Assembly (NCBI GenBank): GCA_905250115.1 | Contig: CAJNOI010000113.1 | Location: 175,084 to 239,083 of the forward strand | Reading direction: 5' to 3' | DNA: 64,000 nucleotides | Origin: Adineta steineri | Taxonomy: Eukaryota > Rotifera > Eurotatoria > Adinetida > Adinetidae | In this document: positions 55,084 through 64,000 of the stretch, one piece after another | Position numbering within the stretch: position 1 is the stretch's first letter | How the letters are laid out: each line of letters opens with the position of its first letter | Notes under the pieces: model-generated | What the model was told of the DNA's origin: nothing | Database searches by the model: none | The model's input: the letters and a program-made list of their open reading frames with translations, nothing else | Made by a program: the position numbers and the translations under genes

Positions 55084-56010
55084 ATGTATTCATATTGGTC
55101 ATCATCATCATCATCATTAGTATTACTACTAATAATTCTATTAATAAACATTGCTTATATCACAAATTTACGTTGTCATGAAGATATTGATGGTTCTCTT
55201 CAATTAATGGATAATTGTCGTTCATGTATTATTTTTATTGATACAAAACGTAGCATAAAAGTTTCACCAAGAAAAAAAGACATATATGAAGGATCAACAA
55301 TTCAAGAATTATTTTTATATAATAATAAAAAACGTCATCGTCGTGATGATGCTAATATTATTATTCGTCAGCAATGTGCTCGTGAACATGATGGTCCATT
55401 ATATGGTTATGATCAAACACATTGTTATTGTAATTCAAATCGATGTAATACAAATATTCAACGTTGTTTTTATGAAATAGCATCAAAACGTTATTTTTCA
55501 TGTTATCATGGTTCAAATGAAAGTCATAATTCACTTGAAATCTATAAGAAATGTCGTAGTTGTCGTATACAAATTGATTCTAATATGATATTTCATTATG
55601 AATGTTTAACATTTGGTGAACAAGAACACAATAATCATACACATTGTACATGTCAATATCCAATGTGTAATCAAGATATAGGATTATGTCAACGTTTCCA
55701 ACAAACACCATCTCAACCGCGACTAAACTATATTCATGAAACTTTTCTTAATGCAACTTACAATATATTTACTAGTACAACTACAACAACAGATTCAACG
55801 AGTATTTTAATAACATTTCCAAATACTAATCATGCAAAAGAAGAACGTTCTATTGAAAATGCAACATTTAATCAAGTCACTTCCTTATTATTAAATGAAA
55901 CTAAATATGTACAAACAATTATTATTGAGATAAAAAATCATGCTAATTATTTTTCATTAAATTTCCATTGTATTTCAAGCATTTTTTGCTTTTTTATTTC
56001 TTATATGTGA
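55084..56010 (+). CDS. Secreted two-domain Ly6/uPAR-like cysteine-rich protein
   Basis: A single-exon frame of 308 residues. The N-terminal signal segment is preceded by a Ser run (MYSYWSSSSSSLVLLLIILL). Two cysteine-rich modules follow, each closing with a CxC....CN signature: THCYCNSNRCNTNIQRC and THCTCQYPMCNQDIGLC. In each a CRSC motif sits mid-module (MDNCRSCIIFID; YKKCRSCRIQID), so the modules are duplicates. The terminal C...CN resembles the Ly6/uPAR (LU) fold, but CxC replaces the usual CC. A Thr-rich stretch (STTTTTDSTS) with several Asn-glycosylation sites leads to a hydrophobic C-terminus that could be a GPI-anchor signal. A basic RHRRDD segment in module 1 could be a protease site. 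No specific function can be assigned. Confidence 0.75.
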   Translation: MYSYWSSSSSSLVLLLIILLINIAYITNLRCHEDIDGSLQLMDNCRSCIIFIDTKRSIKVSPRKKDIYEGSTIQELFLYNNKKRHRRDDANIIIRQQCAREHDGPLYGYDQTHCYCNSNRCNTNIQRCFYEIASKRYFSCYHGSNESHNSLEIYKKCRSCRIQIDSNMIFHYECLTFGEQEHNNHTHCTCQYPMCNQDIGLCQRFQQTPSQPRLNYIHETFLNATYNIFTSTTTTTDSTSILITFPNTNHAKEERSIENATFNQVTSLLLNETKYVQTIIIEIKNHANYFSLNFHCISSIFCFFISYM

Positions 56011-56356
56011 TCATCATTAGTTTTATCTTTTAAAGTGTATATATTTAATTACTGAAAATATTCTTTACAAAGACATATATATATATAAATGCCATCAAAA
56101 AAAATAGATTACAAGTCATTTCGTGCAACTCTTATTTGTAATTAACCTTTGAACCATTTGTTAACATTCACATAATTAATCAACTTTAATTTTTACTTAA
56201 ATTCGAATGATGTCGCTAGATGAAATAACACACATGTGTTTATATATATCTTTTTAATGAGTCTCTATTGACAACCTAAAGGGATAGAACATGATTAATG
56301 GCTTTTGATTTCTTCATAACTATTTTTGAGGTTTACATTATATAAAAAAAATTATC
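56011..56356. other. Intergenic stretch, no gene seen
   Basis: A short AT-rich spacer between two plus-strand genes; nothing recognised. Confidence 0.5.
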
Positions 56357-58057
56357 ATGGCGAGATCTTCTACTAAAGTCGAAGATTATTGGCGTCAACA
56401 TAATATTGAAAATTTATTTAAAGAATTAACACAAATTCTTGTACGACGTACACCATCGGATCCAGCTATTGCAATAGTTGAACATCTTCAAAAAAAATTT
56501 CCAAAATCTTTTAAAACATCAACAGATAATATTGGTATCGTTCCGAAATCATTAGCAAATAGTTTACAATTACGTTCAACAATTTCACCACGTTCTGATG
56601 GTCACAATGATAGTATAAATGATACTCAAATCGGACGTCGTTTATCCATTCAAAGTCAAGTTAGTGGAATTGCTACTATCCCCACAATGGATTCTGCTTT
56701 TACTGATGTACTTAAACATAATGTAAGTTAATATTATTGTTTTATTTTTAATCGAACTCTTGTATATATATTAGACTAGTATTTTGAGCCAAGCACCAGA
56801 ATCAAATATCAGAACTATTGCATCTGTTAATCGTACAGCTCAACAAGCTATTAAAAAGGGAAAAGATATTCGTTCAGATCATGATATACTTGAAGAAGAA
56901 ATGATTAAACCAACAAAAACTAAATTTGATACATCAATAACAGAAAATATATCTGATAGTTCTTTTACAGAAAATATTGAAAACCAAGAAACACATAAAG
57001 AACCAACTGTACAACAAATAATTAAATATAAACAAAATATTCTTACGGAAAAAGGTCGTCGTTTACATCAAGAAAAACTTGCCGAATTAGCTAGACAACA
57101 AGATGAAAAAGAAAAATTCTTTCGATCAGATTTTGCAGTTAATCCAGAAGAAATTCAACAACAAGACAAACTCAATGACGAATCAACATCACAAGTTGTA
57201 CCAGATGAAACAAATCGTAATAAAGTTTTGCATAAACCAATTGCTAAATCAAAAGAAGAAGAAGAAATATTAAATGATGAAAATGTATTTCAACCTAGAA
57301 AACAACGAAATAGAGGAAGACCAAGAAATACATTGCAAACAATGCTTTCAACGACACCTTATATACAAGGACGACATATGATAGATCCTCGATCAACAAT
57401 GAAAAGAGAAGATGGACATTTAATATGCAAAGTATGTGGAAATGTAATAAATGAAGGTGAAAATCCGTTATTAGTTGATTCTAAATTAAGTTTTGGTAAG
57501 TTTATTTATTAAGAAAATAAAGAAATAAATCGTAATTTATTATTTAAGCGGCTGATACAGCACGATCTTCAGAAACAGCATCTGTTGCAGTTGATGATTG
57601 GTTTGAAACAGGTTCAGCTGCATCTAGTTCACGACAAACAAGCCCCTGGAAACCAGATGAATCAATACCATTACCATTTGGTTCAAGTACATTTCGACGA
57701 AATCTTTTTCAACCAATTAATGATAATCATACAGATACAAAAGGACATCAATCACCAGTACAATCTTCGATTATTGATAGTGATGCAACAAAAATACGAC
57801 GGCCATCTTCATCACGTATGTCTGAATCAGGTGTTTTTGCAAGATCCCCTGAAGTAAAAATACGTCGTCCATCAGCATCACGAAGTATACCATCACCAGT
57901 AACAAAAAAACATCATTCGGATACAGCCTCTGGAACAAGTCATGAACTCAAACAATCATCACCTTTAACAACAACAACAACAACAACAACGAATGATCGA
58001 AGAATGTCAGGTTGGAGTGTACGTGAACCTTCACCTGATAATACAGACGAAAATTAA
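56357..58057 (+). CDS. RIIa-type docking-domain protein, C8orf34-like
   Basis: Three exons, 56357-56722, 56775-57495 and 57549-58057, give 531 residues. Residues 9-52 (VEDYWRQHNIENLFKELTQI then LVRRTPSDPAIAIVEHLQ) have the pattern YxxxHxIxxLFxELxxxLVxxxPxDP. This pattern marks the dimerisation/docking domain of PKA-RIIa-like proteins, including vertebrate C8orf34. The rest is polar: a charged coiled-coil-like stretch around IIKYKQNILTEKGRRLHQEK, a lone CKVCG pair followed by NVINEGENPLL, and a Ser/Thr-rich tail with a poly-Thr run and repeated KIRRPS[AS]SR motifs. Those RRPS sites look like basophilic kinase targets. Docking domains bind amphipathic anchoring helices, often in cilia. The C8orf34 match is tentative. 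Confidence 0.7.
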
Positions 58058-58490
58058 TAAGATTAAATCTATCTGCTTTATGTGTTAATATAGTTTTTTG
58101 AAGTGAAATAAAAGTTAATTAATTATCTTGTACTACACCTTTTTGTAAGTGATCTATCACTTTATTATTCAATAATCGATTATACAACAGTAGGATGAAT
58201 AATTCTATTATGCATTACATCTTTCTGTTGAATGAAATACGATATTTTCTTTTTCGCCGAGATACACATACTCATATTTTACTTTAGATTTGATTAAGAA
58301 AAAAAAACATGAGATTATAGCTTTTTTTTAATTTTATGTATTTTTGTTTTTACTCTCATTCAAAATATCAGCCAATGGTACAAAAAAGAAAATCAAATAC
58401 TAAACAAAAACATCAAAAATAATACATCGGTTCAAATAATTTACATATTCCTAAATTATATACAGTAACAATAGATATAATCACATGAAA
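58058..58490. other. Convergent 3' region, no gene seen
   Basis: This spacer lies between the stops of the docking-domain gene (plus) and the DLC-like gene (minus). It is AT-rich, with an AATAAA at about 58107 that suits the plus-strand gene. Confidence 0.5.
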
Positions 58491-61400
58491 TCAGACTTTT
58501 GTTTCGGGTCCTGTATTCATATGCACAAATGAATTTCGAAGTTTTAACATTGATCGAGTTAACATTGGACCATAAGCTTTTGTATACCATTCATGTGAAC
58601 GTCCCATTAAATCAACACGACTTAAATGTATAACTTTAGATTTTCCACATCCTAAATCATAAGAATATTTTCGTATAGAAATAAAAACAAAAACTTAATT
58701 TACCATATGATTGTATTAAATATCGTGATGCTAATGTCACTGCACGAACTAAATGAATCGAAAAAACAAAATTCAAATCTAATTTTAATTCAATTTATTA
58801 AAATATACCAAGCGTAGGTGGACAATGTGCTTTTGAATGTTCAATAGATGTACAAACAAGAACACAAGTTTCTTTTTGGTGATTATTTTGTGTAGATATA
58901 AACGATGCAATAGCACTTGAAGATGCTGATAATGACGAGCCAACCGGAAGATTTGTTGATGATACATTATTTTGATAACTACCATTGGAATTTAATTGAA
59001 TATTTGTTCTCCAACTACGTACTTCACAAAAATATCGAGATGCTAAAGGAGCCTATGAAAACAAAAATATGATCGTTCAAATTTTAATTGAACTATATGA
59101 AGTATTTACCATTGAATTAATTGTATATTGATATACATGAGTATTACGATTTAATTTTTCAATAATAGTTCCAGATTGAAAATCTAGAATTGAAAAATAT
59201 AACAAGGTCGTACGGATATTAATCTTAGCAAAAAATAGAAACCTACAAAGACAATTTTTCATCAATAATCTGAAGCTAAAAATAGTATATTCTGATTCTG
59301 TCGGAAGCCGATATATGATTCTTCTCAAAGGTTAATGCCGATGTCTTATTATTAATGAGAGAGTGCACTTTAAAAATATAACTTATTTCATCGGAAAAAA
59401 AACATCTTCAATACATACCATCATCCCATAAATGTCTTTCATTTAAAAGTCGATTAAGAATTTCAATGGGTGGTGCTTCAATTTCTACTGAACATTTCCA
59501 TAGACCAAGTGGATGTCCATCATCTAATTTTTTAAATGCTAATTCAATTTCATTATTTTTTCCAAATGATGTCCATCCTTTGAATTTTGTACAATGTGCT
59601 TCACGTATAACTTCAACTATACAACGATCAATAAAACCTTGATAGGATGTATTTGCTTTTGTTTTGATTGTTTTAAAATAATTATTATTATTGTTATTAT
59701 TCATATTATGAAGTATATTATCACAGGATGATGATGATCCAATTGTATCTGATGCTAAGATTTTACCTATTTCTTTCGCACGTTGTTGTGCTGCATGTTT
59801 ATTTGATGAATGTGGACGTGATTTATTTAAAATAGGACTTGTTATTGTTGTTTCAGAAACACGACGTGATAATTCTTCAAGTGTACATGGTTCACCAATT
59901 TCAATATAAGAAAAATGACATGCTTGATGTAATTCCAATGGAACAATAAACAATAATCGGACATGATCAATCATAAATGCAAGAATATCCATTGCTTTAC
60001 GTTGATCTTCAATTTCTTTAAAATCAGGCATACCACTTGATGAACTTTTATTATAATTCGGAAAGGAAAATAATGTTGGAGTAAAACATGTAGCAAGATT
60101 AACTGAACTCATTTGATTAGTTTTTGAATGTTTTGAAACATCATTTAAAAATGATAAAAGTAAATGTAAAACAAGACGATTTTCATCTGGTAAAAGAAGT
60201 ATAGCATATTGTAATGCAAGTAAACGACGTTCGTTAATTATTTTCAAACGTGTTTTATCGGTGGAAGAAAAATATTCACTTATATGAAGAAATAATGGAG
60301 ATAATTTGTTTGTAAAAAGACATTCAGGTAGTAAACGAAAATATTGTTTTAAAACGTCTGAAACATCATATGGACTAAATTCATCAAAATGATGAAATTC
60401 AATATCAGATTCCATTAAATCATGAAGACGTTTTATACGATGAGATACACCGCTATAAATAACAAAAAAAAAGAAAATTTTTAACTAACAAATCTAAATC
60501 CGTACTATTATGCAATAGTATATAGAATATACAATAGAGTATAATTTATTTAGTTAATAGTTTTTTTTATTAAGATAAAGGATTCATCGTATGTTCTGTT
60601 TGTTACCATTATTACAATATGCAATTAGAAACCTTCAAACCATGACTATCAAAATAAACGATGTTTATATCATCTTTCTGTTATTTGACTCTCTTTCTTT
60701 CTCTCTCTGTCTCTCCTATGGCCACAACATCATTATAGTCAAGGTTAATATAGAGATAAGAAGATCAAGTATCTATATTGAAAAAAAAAATTGTTTATTT
60801 TTTCTATTGACTTACGGCTTGCGAAAGATTCCTACACTATCAATAGATGTACGTCTTAAATATTTCATTGCAGAAAGAATCGTTGTTGGCACTGGATGTC
60901 CAGTACGTTGCGTCATGGATAGAAAAGAAATACCAAATATTACTTTTTTCATTTCCTGATGAATATCCTACACAAAATTAAAAAAAAACAATCAGTCAAT
61001 CAATTTATCAACAGATTCTAGACCTTTCGTTGTTGATGTCGTCGGATAATTAATTTTGGTACAGCACTAAAGGCAGTAGCAAGTAAACGTTGTCTTGATA
61101 CAACTGTTCTATTAACTAATGTTGGTTTATTTATAGGTAATAATATTCGTGTTGTATCAAATAATTCTTCTATACGTATTAAAGCTGCACGACGTAATGC
61201 TAATAATTGACCAACAGACATTTGTCCTAAATGATATTTTGATGAATTAAAACTTGGACGATGTGTCTTTGTAAATGAATGCCATTTAACACGTATTTTA
61301 CGACTAGTCGGTAGACGTGATGATGTATTTGTTATATTACTAGCTAATGAAGAAGATGATGATGATGATGATATTGATCGATTTATATTCTTAATTAATA

Positions 61401-62227
61401 CAGTAGAATCAATTTGTCTTTCAACACTACTAGCACCAAGACCTGAATCTTGTCGATCTGTTGATGAACGTTTATCATCATTAGATGAAGCTGATGTTGG
61501 TGAACGATCTTCAACAATTAATGGTTCACTTAAATATCCAAGTGGTGCTGGAACATTATCATAAAATGAAAGACGTGTCCAATCATAGATATGAAAATGA
61601 CGACGTGCAAGAAGTGTTGCTTGATATGATGATGATGATGATTTTCTTGAATTACGATTATTATCAGATGGAATAAGTAAAGGAAAATGTTCCATTTGAT
61701 CATCACAGATTGGTGATACACAATTAGTTGTTTTATCAATAGTCATAGCCTAGACAGATAAATAGATATGTTTTGTTTTTTGTGAAGTAATATATTCAAG
61801 GTAAAAAAAAGAAAAAGTAATTATTAAAGTATTTTAATAACCTCAAAAATAAAGGCGAGAAATTTCATTTCACGCAATATTGGGTTTTTTTTCGACAAGA
61901 CAAAACAAATTACATGTAACTTTAGTATTTAATGCTTACAGAAAAATTTTCATCAATAGTCAATGAACCAGTCGTAGTAGTTGACACTGTTACCGGTGTT
62001 GTTGACGTAGTTAGTCGATATTGTTCATGATGCCTATTAATTGGTTTATTACGATGAATTCTTAATTTGACTTCATTTGTTTCATTTTCCGGACTATTAC
62101 GTTCAGGTTCTTTTGTTGAATAATGTGATAATTCATGATGATAATAATGATGTGATTTTAATACAGATGGAAGAAAAAGTGGTTTAGTAATTATCAACTC
62201 CATTGAACCATCACTTGAAGTGATCAT
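58491..62227 (-). CDS. DLC1/STARD13-like RhoGAP-START protein
   Basis: Eight exons traced in phase (minus order): 61940-62227, 61024-61749, 60816-60967, 59419-60452, 59110-59183, 58809-59052, a short exon near 58693-58750 and a last exon from about 58650 to the TGA at 58491-58493. The first part is Ser-rich (DRQDSGLGASS). The RhoGAP domain has SVGIFRKPGVSHRIKRLHDL with the arginine finger, and RLVLHLLLSFLNDV and MSSVNLATCFTPTLF further on. After a linker comes a START domain (GWTSFGKNNEIELAFKKLDD; WKCSVEIEAPP; HLWDDGDFQSGTIIEKL; NTHVYQYTINSMAPLASRYF; SYGLGCGKSKVIHLSRVDLM). This order is that of DLC1/STARD13/STARD8, which inactivate RhoA at adhesions. A SAM domain is not seen; a splice acceptor abuts the first ATG, so more exons may lie upstream or outside the window. 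Confidence 0.93.
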
Positions 62228-64000
62228 CTAAAATAAAGAATATTTATTATATGAGACAAATTCTTTCTTTCGGCGGTTTCTTTTCTTTTCTTTTCTTTTC
62301 TTTTCTACAGTAAACATCGATACAAAATTAGTTCAACAATCTTCTTCCATTTTGTCTTGAATCTATGTGTGTGTACGTGCTTGCATGCAGAGCGCTTCTT
62401 TTTCTCCCCCCTCACTTACGCGTTTGCACGCGCAGACATACGCCCGCATATTAAACGAGGTCACTATAATATTCCACGGTACTACATATATACATACGAT
62501 TGTAACAATGATGAAAAGATGTTGTTCGAACATTTATATATGGAAACTGCGAACATCTTATACAACTCTTTTCTTCCCACTCTTGTCAGTCTCTTTTTCT
62601 TTTTTTCTCTCTATTCACTAGGTGCTATATGTCATTGAGAATAACGACAATGAATAAGACACATGTAATCAAGGACAACTCTCTTCACAAGTATACGCAT
62701 CAAAGCTCATCTCAATCGAGTCATTTTTCTTCTTTTTATACGATAAGATGACGACGATTACTACTTAGTAACACTAAATCGAACGTTCACTAGGAAACAT
62801 ATGTAAATCTATTTCTTATTTATCTATTAGATTTTTTTTTGTCTAATAAAATAAATAAATCCTGTTACTAAATTAAAATTTGCATCAATAAACTAGTTAG
62901 TAATACAAATTTTCTTCTTTCTTCAATCATATATTATATAAATAGAGTTGTCGAGAATAACAATATAACCGACTAATAATATATAACGAAAAAAAAAAAG
63001 AAATAATGAAGCGAACCACTTGAGGCAACTTCTACAGCTGCTGTTTAACCGGTGCCAGTTTGTATGTCTTTCGTGATTGCCCGAACAAAATTACACCCAC
63101 CTATGTTCCTTCCAATGTGTGATGTCTAATTTGATCTTTGTCTGTCTGCTTAATAGAAGACAAGAAAGAGATTATTGTATGAACATATACATATGGCGTA
63201 ATATACAATTATTATTTATTGATACGCACACGCATACATCGGTTCATCGATGACGATGACGACAACAATATGACCACGAACGAGGATTATATGAATATAT
63301 ATATTTATATATATATATATGTATACACATAGGAAGAAGAAGTAAAAAAGGGAACATTTGAGCGAAACGATCGTATAATGTTGCGCAATCAACACTATTT
63401 GAATGCTTTACTGTATATATATATATACAGAGAATCAATGATGATGTGTATACATATACATTTTACACATCATGTATAAATATGTGTATATATGTTATTT
63501 ATATCGGTTACTATATAGCATTAATGATAGTTGATTGATCGGTTTAGTCTTCTTTGAAGATGATGTATATTACTCACCTACGGGAGCTTCTTTCTCTTTC
63601 GTAGATAGGTATACTTTTGATATGAGAACACAAGTGTGCGCGCGTATTGAATAACAACGACGAATCAATGTAAAAAAAAAAAAAGAGGAAAAAAATATTG
63701 TAACGATAAGAGACAAGAAGGAAAAAAACGTGCTTGAGGTGTAATATAACGATTACAAACAGAGCAGCAGAATTGCTGATTCATGCGCGAAAAGAGAAAA
63801 ACGAGAGAGAGAGAGAGAAGGAGAGGAGAAGAAGGAGCAAGCAAAAGAATCGAGTGGGAGACAACAAGAATATACTGAAAAAAATACATAAACAGATATG
63901 TTTTAGAATACTTTAACTCACTAAAAATTTAAATGACTAATATATTTTTTTTTTGAAAATTCCTATATTATCAGTAAAAATTGTTTCACAGGGTTTTATA
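62228..64000. other. Upstream region of the DLC-like gene, no gene seen
   Basis: It contains a (TTTTC)n repeat, TA repeats near 63298-63320 and 63415-63426, and a GA tract near 63804-63835. Overlapping frames of 60-93 codons have no features. It may include 5' introns or UTR of the minus-strand DLC-like gene. Confidence 0.5.
62277..62306. repeat. (TTTTC)n microsatellite
   Basis: Five to six tandem TTTTC units, directly upstream of the DLC-like gene's first traced exon. Confidence 0.85.

Overview
The window looks like nuclear DNA from a small protostome animal, most likely a rotifer of the bdelloid type. It is strongly AT-rich. Genes are interrupted by many short introns (about 45-60 nt) with gt...ag ends and T-rich acceptors. 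The gene set is metazoan: innexin, polycystin, junctophilin, Slingshot, DLC/STARD RhoGAP, BET1, PAQR3 and rhodopsin-type GPCRs. An innexin points to an invertebrate. The bdelloid assignment is inference from overall style (NHL proteins, divergent GPCRs, possible spliced-leader acceptors); no species-diagnostic marker was seen.

Layout. 0-9.7 kb: a tRNA-Cys(GCA), a truncated NHL-repeat remnant ending at a hairpin element, two intact divergent GPCRs (one per strand) and a decayed GPCR tail. 9.8-19.3 kb: one 22-exon gene for a polycystin-1-like receptor/channel whose N-terminus is a six-bladed NHL propeller (about 2464 aa). 20.3-27.7 kb: a BAF-domain protein, an innexin on the minus strand, then three compact plus-strand genes, BET1, TRMT112 and PAQR3, each with a splice-acceptor-like site just before its start codon. 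28-36 kb: an RRM/RGG protein of FET type (minus), a secreted lipase with C-terminal PLAT-like domain, a Slingshot cofilin phosphatase, and a 197-bp hAT-type MITE with a perfect 8-bp target duplication. 36.6-44.6 kb: a small neuropeptide precursor with repeated xxYLV-Gly-Lys-Arg units, a DENND2-like Rab exchange factor with a long foldback element in one intron, and a peptide-type GPCR. 44.6-48.4 kb and 52.4-55.1 kb hold no gene I can support. 48.4-52.4 kb: junctophilin. 55-58 kb: a two-domain Ly6/uPAR-like secreted protein and a docking-domain (C8orf34-like) protein. 58.5-62.2 kb: a DLC1/STARD13-like RhoGAP-START protein whose 5' end may lie beyond the window.

The genes do not form one pathway. 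Several serve signalling at the cell surface (GPCRs, polycystin, innexin, neuropeptide, Ly6-like) and several control actin or membranes (Slingshot, DLC, DENND2, BET1, junctophilin). The strongest candidates for something undescribed are the xxYLV-amide neuropeptide precursor and the NHL-polycystin fusion. Exon models were built by hand from reading frame, splice sites and phase; most close exactly in phase, and exceptions are stated.
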